From Salinivirgaceae bacterium (lineage in GTDB: Bacteria > Bacteroidota > Bacteroidia > Bacteroidales > SZUA-534), in NCBI GenBank assembly GCA_027858735.1, contig JAQICC010000232.1, positions 1 through 52,916 of the forward strand: a DNA stretch of 52,916 nucleotides. Direction: 5' to 3'. Shown piece after piece: positions 1 through 8,636 of the stretch. The notes under the pieces are model-generated. The model did not search any database. It saw nothing but the letters and a program-made list of their open reading frames with translations, and was not told the origin of the DNA. Each line of letters starts with the position of its first letter. Position 1 is the stretch's first letter. The position numbers and the translations under genes were made by a program.

Positions 1-11
1 ACCCCTAGATC

Positions 12-102
12 CCCTAAAGGGGACTTCGAAAAATATTGGCTTTTGTTGTCTTCCTTTAGGGTCGGGATAGAATAACGAAAGCCAATATTTTTCGATTTAG
101 GG
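12..102 (+). repeat. Long imperfect hairpin element
   Basis: A 17-bp perfect inverted repeat (27-43 against 78-94, CGAAAAATATTGGCTTT) extends inward by six more pairs, two of them G-U wobbles that pair only in a plus-strand RNA. An outer 7-bp arm (12-18, CCCTAAA, against 96-102) lies beyond a bulge. The whole 91-nt unit could fold as one hairpin. It could be a small palindromic mobile element, a terminator of a gene left of the window, or a structured RNA. Between it and the first ORF at 249 I see nothing else convincing. Confidence 0.5.
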
Positions 103-248
103 AAATTTGTCGTGCACCCAAATTGGTAGTAATACCATTAATATTATATATTTACTTTAAATCAAACCAAGGTAAAAGCATTAGATAAGTGAAGGCCATA
201 TCCTAAAAGCAGGCTTTTCTAAATAAAAAACATTAAAATATTGCACCC

Positions 249-1286
249 ATGAAAATTTATTCCTTATTCATTTTTATTGCCATAATATCGTCGGTTAATT
301 TATATGGAAATAAGCACGACAATAAAAATGATGGTACAACAATTGACTCTTTAAATTCAACTAATTTGAATTGGTACAACCTTGATATAAAGGAAAATAA
401 AGTGGTTGGTGCCAGTGTTCAAAAAGCGTATTTTGAACTTTTGAAAGATGCAACTCCCCAAAAGAAAATAGTGGTTGCAGTAATTGACGGAGGAGTAGAC
501 ATTTACCATGAAGACTTACAAGGAAAAATTTGGATTAACTCCAATGAAATAGCCGAAAACGGAATAGATGATGATAACAACGGATTTATTGATGACATTC
601 ATGGCTGGAATTTTCTTGGTAACAGTAAAGGCGAAAATATTAATGTGGAAAACATGGAATATGTTCGTATTATTAATACTTACAAAGAATTATATGATTC
701 GGTACCAGACATAAGCAAATTAACTTCTGATGAACTTTCTGACTACACGATGTATACCATGTGTAAAAAGAATTATGAGGAAGAATTAAACAAATATGAA
801 AAACAAAAAGAGAGTTATGCAAAATTTCAGGAAAGGCTGTCTGAATCAATCGAATTATTAAAGCCATACACAAAAAGTTCAAATCCGAAACTAGATGATC
901 TGGCTAAAGTTAACACCTCGAGCAAAGAGGAAGCAAATGCACTTAAATTCTTGGAAAAACTTTTTAAACGTGGTTTTACGTATTCAATGCTCCACAATTT
1001 ACTTGAAAGGAATGAGCAATACTTAACTAAACATCTAAACTTAGACCTTAATGCCCGTTCTATTATAAATGATAATATTGAAGACTACAATGATGCAAAA
1101 TATGGTAATAATGATATGAAAGGAACGAGAGCAGACCATGGGAGTTTTGTTGCCGGAATAATTGCTGCTAACCGAAATAATGAAATTGGAATTGATGGTA
1201 TTGCAGAAAATGTAGAAATTATGGTTTTAAGGGCCGTTCCTGATGGTGATGAATTCGATAAGTATGTGGCTCTTTCGATAAAATAA
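249..1286 (+). pseudogene. Truncated subtilisin-like (S8) serine protease
   Basis: The N-terminus carries a hydrophobic signal peptide (residues 1-20), so the product would be exported. The catalytic Asp motif (AVIDGGVDIYHEDL) lies near residue 80 and the His motif (DHGSFVAGIIAA) near residue 300, separated by a long insertion usual for the Bacteroidota branch of this family. The reading frame stops after VALSIK, soon after the His motif. The expected continuation with the catalytic Ser motif (GTSM/A) is absent from all frames of the next 250 bases, so the product cannot be an active subtilase. The downstream bases belong to a different gene remnant, which points to a deletion junction near 1280-1290 rather than a simple frameshift. 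It is a broken gene, not a short protease. Confidence 0.8.
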
Positions 1287-1287
1287 A

Positions 1288-1521
1288 ATTATTGAGATAA
1301 AAGAAATTACTGAAGGAAGCCGAGAAGTTGATTGTCTTAGATGCAATATCCCCTAGCTATTTACTGGCCAATATAAATTTCATGAAGGAGCAAAAGTTGG
1401 CGTATTTGGTAACATTTTTGAGGCTTTTGTAAATAGCGAAAACTTTGATTTATACCTGTGCTCCAAATGTGGTAAAATTGAATTTTTTACACCTCAAAAT
1501 AATAGAAGTATTCACCCTTAA
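1288..1521 (+). pseudogene. Remnant of small zinc-ribbon protein gene
   Basis: Not in the ORF track. Frame 1 reads KIIEIKEITEGSREVDCLRCNIP, then an in-frame TAG at 1354-1356, then LFTGQYKFHEGAKVGVFGN and LYLCSKCGKIEFF, ending at TAA 1519-1521. The paired CxxC motifs (CLRC and CSKC) and the C-terminal KCGKIEFF are typical of small Bacteroidota zinc-ribbon proteins of unknown function. No start codon is present because the 5' end is fused to the broken S8 protease gene. The missing start together with the amber codon marks it as a decayed fragment. Confidence 0.6.
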
Positions 1522-1536
1522 AAATTAGAGTAAAAA

Positions 1537-3351
1537 CTAAGAGCTTCTGTTGAAGTAATCGCTTACTAATTTTGCTTTTGCCTTTCCAATTACAACTGAA
1601 AGTTCATCAATGCTTTTGCTTTTTATTGCATCAACTGATTTAAACTCAGTAAGTAATTTTTCAATTAATTTTTCGCCAATACCTGCAATATTTTCGAGCT
1701 CCGATTTAATGAATCCTTTTGAACGTTTCTGCCGATGAAAATTAACTCCAAAACGATGCGATTCGTTTCGTATATTCTGAATAATTTTTAGCGACTCGCT
1801 GTTTTTATCGAGATAAATAGGCACAGAATCGCCAGGAAAATAAATTTCTTCTAATCTTTTAGCAATCCCAATTACAGCTATTGTTCCCATTAAGTCAAGC
1901 TTTCGTAAGCTATTTACTGCGGCACCCAATTGCCCCTTTCCTCCATCAATTACAATTAACTGCGGCAGTGTATTGTTTTCGTCAACCTGGCGTTTGTACC
2001 TTCGGTAAATAATCTCTTCCATTGATGCAAAGTCGTCAGCCCCTACTACCGTTTTAATATTAAAATGACGGTATTCTCGCTTACTTGGTTTCCCATTTTT
2101 AAAAACCACACAACTTGCCACAGGATTGATTCCCTGTATATTTGAATTATCGAAGCCCTCAATATGAACAGGTTGATCTTTCAATCGCAAATCGGTTCTT
2201 ATGGTTTCCATTACCCTTTCTACACGCTTTTGCGGACTGCGACTCATAGTCTGCTTTAATTTTTCTTGCTTGTAATAGAATGCATTACGCATGCTTAAGT
2301 CGAGCAACTTTTTTTTATCGCCTTGCTTTGGCACTAAAAATTTCGTATTTTCCAATTCAAAATCGACATTAAAAGGAACAATTACTTCACGTGAGGTACT
2401 TTGAAAGCGTTGACGAATTTCAACAATTGCAGTTAATAAAAGTGATTCTTTCTCTTCTTCAGTACGTTTTTTAAGCTCAATCGTATGAACTTGAATAATT
2501 CCACCGTTCACTACCTTTAAAAAATTTACATAGGCACTACCTTCATCTTCAACAAAAGAAAAAACATCGACATTATGAATTGATGGGCTAACAATAGTTG
2601 ATTTAGCCTGATAATTTTCTAAATGGTTTAATTTTTCTTTTAACTTTTGGGCCTCTTCAAATTTATAATCCTGACTTAATTCAGTCATTTTCTCTTTAAG
2701 TAACTTTATTACCTGTCCGATATTTCCTTTCAAAATGTTTTTTATACTTTCGATATTCTGTTGGTAATTTTCTTCACTTTGCTCCCCTATACATGGTCCC
2801 AAACAATTTCCAATATGATGTTCAAGACATACTTTATAATTATTTTTAGCTATTTGAACAGGAGCTAAATTTAAAGTACATGTTCGCAATGGAAACAGCT
2901 GACGAATAAAATCAAGCATCACCTTTAAGGTTCGTCCACTTGTATAAGGACCAAAATAGGTACTGCCATCACGAATAAAATTACGGGTGGAAAAAACACG
3001 CGGAAAGGGTTCATTTTTTACACAAATCCACGGAAAGGTTTTATCGTCTTTTAATAAAGCATTATATCGCGGTTGATACTTTTTTATTAAATTATTTTCT
3101 AAAAGCAAGGCATCTTGCTCAGTGTCAACAACAATGTGTTTTATTTCACGAATATTTCGCACTAAAATTCGGGTTTTAGCGCTATCATGAGCTTTTGTAA
3201 AATACGACGATACTCTTTTTCTTATATTTTTGGCTTTACCCACATAAATAATTTTTCCATGTTCATCAAAATACTGATAAACTCCAGGATTAGCGGGTAA
3301 GGCTGCAACCTTATCCTTTAAAAAAGCTAAATGTTTTTCTGATATGTTCAT
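1537..3351 (-). CDS. uvrC: Excinuclease ABC subunit UvrC
   Basis: This is the nuclease subunit of the UvrABC nucleotide-excision repair complex, which cuts damaged DNA on both sides of a lesion. The 604-residue length is normal. A GIY-YIG nuclease domain (residues about 18-95, PGVYQYFD...IIYVGKAKNIRKRV) makes the 3' incision. A UVR motif at about 205-240 (LSQDYKFEEAQKLKEKL) contacts UvrB. The UvrC RNase-H-like domain (about 385-535, with VIDGGKGQLGAA) makes the 5' incision, and helix-hairpin-helix repeats follow at the C-terminus (IAGIGEKLIEKLL). Its ATG overlaps the stop of the upstream DUF1080 lipoprotein gene by one base, so translation of the two is probably coupled. Confidence 0.97.
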   Translation of the reverse strand: MNISEKHLAFLKDKVAALPANPGVYQYFDEHGKIIYVGKAKNIRKRVSSYFTKAHDSAKTRILVRNIREIKHIVVDTEQDALLLENNLIKKYQPRYNALLKDDKTFPWICVKNEPFPRVFSTRNFIRDGSTYFGPYTSGRTLKVMLDFIRQLFPLRTCTLNLAPVQIAKNNYKVCLEHHIGNCLGPCIGEQSEENYQQNIESIKNILKGNIGQVIKLLKEKMTELSQDYKFEEAQKLKEKLNHLENYQAKSTIVSPSIHNVDVFSFVEDEGSAYVNFLKVVNGGIIQVHTIELKKRTEEEKESLLLTAIVEIRQRFQSTSREVIVPFNVDFELENTKFLVPKQGDKKKLLDLSMRNAFYYKQEKLKQTMSRSPQKRVERVMETIRTDLRLKDQPVHIEGFDNSNIQGINPVASCVVFKNGKPSKREYRHFNIKTVVGADDFASMEEIIYRRYKRQVDENNTLPQLIVIDGGKGQLGAAVNSLRKLDLMGTIAVIGIAKRLEEIYFPGDSVPIYLDKNSESLKIIQNIRNESHRFGVNFHRQKRSKGFIKSELENIAGIGEKLIEKLLTEFKSVDAIKSKSIDELSVVIGKAKAKLVSDYFNRSS

Positions 3352-4139
3352 TAATATTCCTGGATCTCAATTTTCCTAAAATCAATAGGATGGCTATTCG
3401 ATTGTAGAGAAATATAACCTTTTGAAACTGCGTTATTTTGTTGATTATAAAACAGTTTACCTAACTCGTGGTTTGCCTTAAATTGCGGATTGGTATACTC
3501 CATTATTTCCTCGCCATTTACAAAATGTTTAAACTCACCATTCTTACATTCTATTTCTGCTGTTACCCACTGATCTCCATGGAAAGTATGAGCAACCTTT
3601 GGCGATGTGCTATAAGCTTCCGTTTTCTTTCCATCAATTACAACACTTATACCATTTGCACAAATCTCACCAACGGGTCTTTCATCACTTCCATTTCCTC
3701 CATGCAAGTTATATTCTAAACATACTGGAAATGCCTGTTTTACACCTATGGTTTTTGGATCCTGCCCATGATATTGAATTCCACTATCACGAAACCCCCA
3801 TTTGGGAGCTCCAGGAACTGTATCTCCAACAAATCGGTATTCAACTCGTAATCGATAGTTTGAAAACTGCTTGTTATAATACAATGCTCCAAATTCATTG
3901 CTAAAATTATCATACTGGTCATAACGAATACTCAATATTCCATTATCAACTCTAAATGTATTTGCATAATTCTCACCTAATTCATAACCCGATATCTTCG
4001 AAGTCCATCCGGTTAAATCTTTCCCATTGAACAATGAAACCCATTGTGAATCAACAATTGTTTCAGTAGATGATTTTCTGAAATTACACGAAACTGTAAT
4101 CATTAAAAAAACCAACAATAAAAAGCTTATAAACTTCAT
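3351..4139 (-). CDS. DUF1080 (3-keto-disaccharide hydrolase-like) lipoprotein
   Basis: A 262-residue exported lipoprotein. The signal peptide ends in a lipobox (MITVSC) with Cys at about residue 18. The rest is one DUF1080 domain, a concanavalin-like beta-sandwich, recognised by VSLFNGKDLTGWTSK near the start, the DSGIQYHGQDP region in the middle and GYISLQSNSHPIDFRKIEI at the end. Family members include 3-keto-disaccharide hydrolases, and many others are carbohydrate-binding or uncharacterised, so the substrate cannot be given. It is transcribed leftward and joined to uvrC by a one-base stop/start overlap, an odd pairing of functions. Confidence 0.85.
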   Translation of the reverse strand: MKFISFLLLVFLMITVSCNFRKSSTETIVDSQWVSLFNGKDLTGWTSKISGYELGENYANTFRVDNGILSIRYDQYDNFSNEFGALYYNKQFSNYRLRVEYRFVGDTVPGAPKWGFRDSGIQYHGQDPKTIGVKQAFPVCLEYNLHGGNGSDERPVGEICANGISVVIDGKKTEAYSTSPKVAHTFHGDQWVTAEIECKNGEFKHFVNGEEIMEYTNPQFKANHELGKLFYNQQNNAVSKGYISLQSNSHPIDFRKIEIQEY

Positions 4140-4322
4140 AAGATATTAAATTAAGTGAACCAAAGAAATAGAATACATTATCTTTCAATTTGAGCATTAT
4201 ATTCTACATTCAAGAATACAATAATTTTTAAGAATTAAAAAGCATCAACCTCTAAACAATACAATCCCTATTAAATATAAACATTGTTCATAATGAAATA
4301 TACTATTTGAAACAACAATACT

Positions 4323-4330
4323 TATATTTG
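4323..4330 (+). promoter_or_regulatory. Candidate -7 box upstream of tsaE
   Basis: TATATTTG matches the Bacteroidota -7 consensus TAnnTTTG exactly and ends 21 nt before the tsaE ATG. No TTG lies at the usual 17-21 nt spacing upstream, so only half of the promoter pattern is present. Confidence 0.35.
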
Positions 4331-4351
4331 CATCCTTAAAATATACAAACA

Positions 4352-4765
4352 ATGGGTAAAATAGTTTTCTCGAACTTAAATGGAATAAAAAAAGCTGCAA
4401 AAGATTTCCTTGATCAAAATAAGGGAATAAAACATGTTGCATTTTACGGTGACATGGGTGCAGGAAAAACTACATTCATAAAAGAACTCTGTATATTATT
4501 AAAATCTACTGATGTTGCTACCAGTCCAACATTCTCATTAATTAATGAATACTATACTACTGGTGATTATAAAATTTTTCACTTTGATTTCTATCGAATA
4601 AAAGATATTGAAGAAGCTTTTAATATTGGATATGAGGACTATTTCTATTCTGATGAATATTGCTTTGTAGAATGGCCGGAACTGGTTGAAGAATTGCTAC
4701 CAGAGACTATGTTAAAAGCTACCATTAAGGTTTTGGAAGATGATTCGCGTGAAATAAGTTTTTAA
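4352..4765 (+). CDS. tsaE: tRNA threonylcarbamoyladenosine biosynthesis ATPase TsaE
   Basis: TsaE is the P-loop ATPase that works with TsaB and TsaD in the cytoplasm to load the threonylcarbamoyl group onto A37 of ANN-decoding tRNAs. The 137-residue protein has the Walker A motif GDMGAGKTT at residues 33-41, the family motif SPTFSLINEY, and the acidic HFDFYRI segment that acts as Walker B. The C-terminal FVEWPE motif is also diagnostic. Length is normal. The gene is divergent from the DUF1080-uvrC pair and is followed by alanine dehydrogenase, a common arrangement in Bacteroidota. Confidence 0.95.
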   Translation: MGKIVFSNLNGIKKAAKDFLDQNKGIKHVAFYGDMGAGKTTFIKELCILLKSTDVATSPTFSLINEYYTTGDYKIFHFDFYRIKDIEEAFNIGYEDYFYSDEYCFVEWPELVEELLPETMLKATIKVLEDDSREISF

Positions 4766-4869
4766 CTTTATTGATCTTCCCGTCTTTTCTATTAGTTCAA
4801 GCACCTTATTGCTAAAATCCACATTTTGGCTTAACTTCGTTCACCATAAATTAAACACACACCAAAACT

Positions 4870-6093
4870 ATGATGGGTAATGCTGATATTCCTGGTTTTC
4901 CTTTAAGAAAAGAGAGTCTAATGCCACAAGAAGAGATGTTGGAAATAGGCCGCAAAAAGAAAACATTACGAATTGCTGTTGCTAAAGAATGGGCTAAAGA
5001 TGAGAGCAGAGTAGCCTTGGCTCCACATGCTGTAGAATTATTGGTATGCAATGGCCACGATGTTATTATTGAAAAAGAGGCGGGTAAAGAGTCCAATTTT
5101 AATGATATGATGTACAGTGAAGTTGGCGGTCTAATTGTAGAAGATAGAGAAGAGATTTATAAATGTGATATCATTGTTAAAGTTGCTCCTTTAAACGAGA
5201 AAGAAATAAGTCTTCTAAAAGGAAATCAAGTAATAATTAGTTCATTTCAAATTGCAACCCAATCGGCAGAATATATTCAAAAACTAACGAAAAAGCGGGT
5301 AACTGCTTTAGGTTTTGAATATTTAATGGATAGAAAAGAAGCTGTATTTCCGATTGAACAGAGCATGATGGAAATTTCTGGCACCACATCGATATTAATT
5401 GCTGCTGAATATTTAAGCAATGCAAATAATGGTAAAGGTGAAATGCTTGGAGGCATTAGTGGTATTAGCCCTACCGATATAGTAATACTGGGTGCAGGTA
5501 CTGCAGGCGAATTTGCGGCTCGTACCGCATTAGGACTTGGTGCTACTGTAAAAGTTTTTGATGGATCGGTATACCGCTTACGTGCATTGCAAGAACGCTT
5601 AGGTGCTAGAATATTTACCTCAATTTTACAACCCAGAATTTTGGCAAAAGCACTTAAAACAGCCGATGTAGCCATTGGTGCTATTGCCTTTGAAAAAGAT
5701 ATTCAAACTTTTCTGGTGAGTGAAGAAGCGGTAAAACAAATGAAACCCTATTCTGTAATTGTTGATTTGCGAATTGACCATGGAGGATGCTTTGAAACGT
5801 CACGAATTACAAGTTTCAAAAATCCGGTTTACCATGAGCATAATGTAGTACATTATTGTGTTCCAAATATCCCCTCAAGAGTTGCACGCACAGCTTCATA
5901 TGCCTTAAGCAATATACTGGGTCAAATAATACTTGAACTAGGCGATGCCGGAGGAATGAATTCACTCATAAAAAATCACAGAGGTGTACGCTCAGGAATA
6001 TACATTTATAATGGCGTTTTAACTAAAGAAAGTATAGGTAATCGATTTGGTCTTCCTTATCAAGATATTAACCTATTAACAGTGGCCTTCTAA
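4870..6093 (+). CDS. ald: Alanine dehydrogenase family protein
   Basis: Predicted cytoplasmic NAD-dependent enzyme interconverting L-alanine with pyruvate and ammonia. At 407 residues it is longer than the classical enzyme (about 370), owing to an N-terminal extension of about 30 residues before RIAVAKEWAKDESRVALAP, the start of the AlaDh/PNT N-terminal domain. The NAD-binding Rossmann motif is IVILGAGTAGEFAARTAL at about residues 204-221. The same fold occurs in transhydrogenase alpha subunits, but the single-chain size and lack of membrane segments argue against that. Two ATGs are adjacent (4870 and 4873), and either could be used. A Rho-independent terminator follows at 6140. Confidence 0.82.
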   Translation: MMGNADIPGFPLRKESLMPQEEMLEIGRKKKTLRIAVAKEWAKDESRVALAPHAVELLVCNGHDVIIEKEAGKESNFNDMMYSEVGGLIVEDREEIYKCDIIVKVAPLNEKEISLLKGNQVIISSFQIATQSAEYIQKLTKKRVTALGFEYLMDRKEAVFPIEQSMMEISGTTSILIAAEYLSNANNGKGEMLGGISGISPTDIVILGAGTAGEFAARTALGLGATVKVFDGSVYRLRALQERLGARIFTSILQPRILAKALKTADVAIGAIAFEKDIQTFLVSEEAVKQMKPYSVIVDLRIDHGGCFETSRITSFKNPVYHEHNVVHYCVPNIPSRVARTASYALSNILGQIILELGDAGGMNSLIKNHRGVRSGIYIYNGVLTKESIGNRFGLPYQDINLLTVAF

Positions 6094-6139
6094 AATATTT
6101 TAAAACCATTTTCGCCAACAATTGTTAGTTGATTAGCAC

Positions 6140-6170
6140 AGAGGAGAAATATTTTCCCCTCTTTTTTTTC
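6140..6170 (+). terminator. Rho-independent terminator after ald
   Basis: A 10-bp stem with one mismatch (AGAGGAGAAA against TTTCCCCTCT), a 3-nt loop and an eight-T run. It lies 46 nt after the ald stop and just ahead of the iron-sulfur protein gene, so the two are probably separate transcripts. Confidence 0.8.
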
Positions 6171-6192
6171 GAATATTGAATTGATATAAACT

Positions 6193-6645
6193 ATGGATAA
6201 AAAAGAACGAAGTTATTCAAACGATGAAATAACCGTGCATTGGAAACCTCGCGAATGCGTACATGCGGGTACTTGTTTCAGAGAATTAAGAAAAGTATTT
6301 GATCCATCGCGTAGGCCTTGGATTGACCTTTCTGAAGGTGAAACAGCTGCCATTATTGATATCGTTGATAGATGCCCTACTGATGCCCTTACCTATGATA
6401 GAATAGAGAATGGTAATATTGAAGCCTCTAATACACCAAAACCAAGTGTTGCTGAAACAGTGAATTTTAGTATCATGAGAAATGGACCAATACTAGCCGA
6501 AGGTAAATTTACAATTATAAAAGAGGATGGTAGCGAACAAAACGTAAAAAGTATAACCTCATTTTGCCGATGTGGATTAAGCAAAAACCCGCCTTTTTGT
6601 GATGGAAAACACAACAAAGAAGGCTTTTTTCCTGACAATTTTTAA
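6193..6645 (+). CDS. Divergent 4Fe-4S (YjdI-type) and CDGSH iron-sulfur fusion protein
   Basis: Two iron-sulfur modules in 150 residues. Residues about 10-70 (HWKPRECVHAGTCFRELRKV ... VDRCPTDAL) match the divergent 4Fe-4S mono-cluster domain of the YjdI type. Residues about 90-150 form a CDGSH zinc-finger-like domain, with the 2Fe-2S ligand set in CRCGLSKNPPFCDGKH. Such proteins are thought to act in redox or iron-sulfur handling in the cytoplasm; the exact role is unknown. A separate single-domain CDGSH gene begins 18 nt downstream, so the two very likely form one operon ending at the hairpin at 6852. Confidence 0.88.
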   Translation: MDKKERSYSNDEITVHWKPRECVHAGTCFRELRKVFDPSRRPWIDLSEGETAAIIDIVDRCPTDALTYDRIENGNIEASNTPKPSVAETVNFSIMRNGPILAEGKFTIIKEDGSEQNVKSITSFCRCGLSKNPPFCDGKHNKEGFFPDNF

Positions 6646-6663
6646 TCTTAAACCTCTAAAAAA

Positions 6664-6837
6664 ATGAGCACACCAAATAAAGTAACAGCAATTAAAAACG
6701 GCCCCCTGGTTTTTGAAGGGAACTTTCGAATTAAAGGGGTTGACGGAAATGTTCTAGCTTCGGCAGATAAGGTTTACTTATGCCGCTGTGGAAAATCAGG
6801 CAACAAACCCTTTTGCGATGGTACACATAAAAAATAA
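6664..6837 (+). CDS. Small CDGSH iron-sulfur domain protein
   Basis: Too short for the ORF track (57 residues). It starts MSTPNKVTAIKNGPLVFEG and contains the 2Fe-2S ligand motif CRCGKSGNKPFCDGTH at its C-terminus, the hallmark of single-domain CDGSH proteins. It resembles the second half of the preceding fusion protein and lies 18 nt after it, which suggests an origin by duplication and co-transcription. A strong terminator follows at once. The function is unassigned beyond probable 2Fe-2S cluster binding. Confidence 0.9.
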   Translation: MSTPNKVTAIKNGPLVFEGNFRIKGVDGNVLASADKVYLCRCGKSGNKPFCDGTHKK

Positions 6838-6851
6838 ATACAAAATAGTTT

Positions 6852-6896
6852 AAAAACAATTCCCAATTAACTAATTGCTAATTGGGAATTGTTTTT
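6852..6896 (+). terminator. Strong bidirectional hairpin after CDGSH genes
   Basis: An 18-bp perfect stem (AAAAACAATTCCCAATTA and its complement) with a 9-nt loop, ending in TTTTT. The A-run on the left gives a T-run on the other strand, so it could end transcription of the rightward CDGSH operon and of leftward porX alike. Confidence 0.85.
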
Positions 6897-6949
6897 ATGC
6901 ATGTAGCCTGAGTTCAACATAAACTCGAGACCTTTGAACCAAGCCGTTG

Positions 6950-6992
6950 ACTTTTTAGCTCAAACTCTCGACTTTTTGGAGAGGCTCTACTA
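6950..6992 (-). repeat. Partial copy of the MITE-like element at 52776
   Basis: Bases 6950-6975 are an exact 26-bp reverse-complement match to 52789-52814, and similarity continues to the porX stop codon (read on the minus strand: TAGAGCCTCTCCAAAAAGTC here, TAGTGTCTGTCCATAAAGTC in the other copy). Only about the first 43 bp of the element are recognisable here; the rest has diverged or is missing. The outer end of the repeat touches the porX TAG stop. Confidence 0.7.
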
Positions 6993-8540
6993 AGGCTCAA
7001 GTGTTATAAAAGGTATTAGCATTTCCTCCATAGAAATTCCTCCATGCTGAAATGTGTTTTTATAATAGCCTACATAATGATTATAATTATTTGGGTAAGC
7101 AAAGAAGTCATCGTTATGGGCAAAAATATACGATGAACTAACATTTAACTTTGGCAAATGTGCTGACTGCGGATTTGTAATTTCATATACTTGCTTTGAA
7201 TTGTAACTTAACGATTTACCCTGTTTATAACGCAAATTTGTACTCGTATTTCTATCGCCTGTTACTTTAACCGGATTATTAACACGTATAGTACCATGAT
7301 CGGTAGTAATATTCACCTTTACATTTTTTGAAGCTAAATTCTTTAACAATTCATACAATGTGCTGTGTTCGAACCACGATAGTGTGATACTTCGGTATGC
7401 CGACTCATCACCTGCCAGTTCACGTATCATTTCCATTTCGGTACGCGCATGCGAAAGCATATCAACAAAATTTACAACAATGACCGAAAACTGATGATCA
7501 AGTATTTTTGAAGCATTCTGCAAAAGCTTTCTACCCTTGTCAATATTGGTAATTTTATCATAGTAAAACGATGCGTTAATTCCAACGCGCGACATTTGCT
7601 TTTGCATTAGCTCCGCTTCAAACTGATTTTTTCCACCCTCATCATCTTCATTTACCCATAATTCAGGATGCAATTTCTCAATTTCAGAAGGCATTAAACC
7701 TGCAAACATTGAATTTCGAGCATATTGAGTGGCAGTGGGCAAAATGCTAAAAAATAAATCCTCCTCTTTTACTGAATAAAACTCCGTTAGTAAAGGCTCA
7801 ATTGTTTTCCACTGATCAAAACGCAAATTATCAATTAAAATAGTTACAACTTGTTCATCGTTCTTCAAGCTTGGAAAAACTTTATTCCTGAAAATATTGG
7901 GCGACATTACCGGTTTATCCTCTGAATCGGATTCAAACCAATCGGTATAATTTTTCTTAATGAATCTGGTAAAACTGTTATTGGCATCCGATTTTTGCAT
8001 TTGTAAAACCTCATCCATTTGTTGCCCCCCACTCTGTTCAAGCTCAAGTTCCCAATAAACAAGTTTTTTATAGGTCTCTTTCCATTCACTCGCTGTCATT
8101 GAGTCACTAATTTGAAGACCTAACTGTCCAAACTGCGACTGATAATTTGACGTAGTTTTTTCACTTACCAAACGCCTCTTGTCGGTTATCTTTTTAATAG
8201 CCATTAAAATCTGTTTAGGATTTACCGGCTTTATTAAATAATCGGCAATTTTAGAACCAATGGCTTCGTCCATAATATATTCCTCTTCACTCTTCGTAAT
8301 CATTACTATTGGAATACCAGAACGAATGTCCGATATTTTTGAAAGGGTTTCAAGACCTGTAAGTCCTGGCATATTTTCATCGAGGAAAACCAGATCAAAC
8401 GATTTTTCTTTAACCAAATCAATGGCATCATAGCCATTATTCGCTGTTTCAAGTTTGTACCCTTTCGATTCTAAAAAGATAATATGTGGCTTTAACAAAT
8501 CTATTTCGTCGTCTACCCAAAGAATTTCAATTTCTCTCAT
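6990..8540 (-). CDS. porX: T9SS regulator PorX (response regulator with PglZ domain)
   Basis: Cytoplasmic response regulator that controls the type IX secretion system, paired in known species with the histidine kinase PorY and the ECF factor SigP. Residues 1-120 form a receiver domain with acidic residues D10/D11, the phospho-acceptor D54 in LVFLDENMPG and the conserved Lys in LIKPVNPKQ. The C-terminal two thirds form a PglZ/alkaline-phosphatase-like domain with metal-ligand motifs ILIDNLRFDQW and ITTDHGTIRV. The 516-residue length matches the family. It lies 96 nt downstream of the PorW-like gene on the same strand, which supports the T9SS role. Its stop codon abuts a fragment of a dispersed repeat. 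Confidence 0.95.
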   Translation of the reverse strand: MREIEILWVDDEIDLLKPHIIFLESKGYKLETANNGYDAIDLVKEKSFDLVFLDENMPGLTGLETLSKISDIRSGIPIVMITKSEEEYIMDEAIGSKIADYLIKPVNPKQILMAIKKITDKRRLVSEKTTSNYQSQFGQLGLQISDSMTASEWKETYKKLVYWELELEQSGGQQMDEVLQMQKSDANNSFTRFIKKNYTDWFESDSEDKPVMSPNIFRNKVFPSLKNDEQVVTILIDNLRFDQWKTIEPLLTEFYSVKEEDLFFSILPTATQYARNSMFAGLMPSEIEKLHPELWVNEDDEGGKNQFEAELMQKQMSRVGINASFYYDKITNIDKGRKLLQNASKILDHQFSVIVVNFVDMLSHARTEMEMIRELAGDESAYRSITLSWFEHSTLYELLKNLASKNVKVNITTDHGTIRVNNPVKVTGDRNTSTNLRYKQGKSLSYNSKQVYEITNPQSAHLPKLNVSSSYIFAHNDDFFAYPNNYNHYVGYYKNTFQHGGISMEEMLIPFITLEP

Positions 8541-8636
8541 GATAATTAAGTATTATGTATTACTCTAACGGAACCTCTTAGAAAAAGTTGCTCAGCACAA
8601 GTAAACAAAATTAATATATTGGGTAAAGATTTTTCC

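Noticed and set aside
1287-1536. S8 protease C-terminal half recoverable by a frameshift
   Set aside because: No frame contains the GTSM/A serine motif or the expected sequence after VALSI; the DNA encodes an unrelated zinc-ribbon remnant.
5277-5675. Minus-strand ORF of 132 residues inside ald, and similar ORFs opposite uvrC, groL, tsf, legI and others
   Set aside because: They lie wholly opposite strongly conserved genes, have Ser/Leu-rich shadow compositions and no family resemblance.
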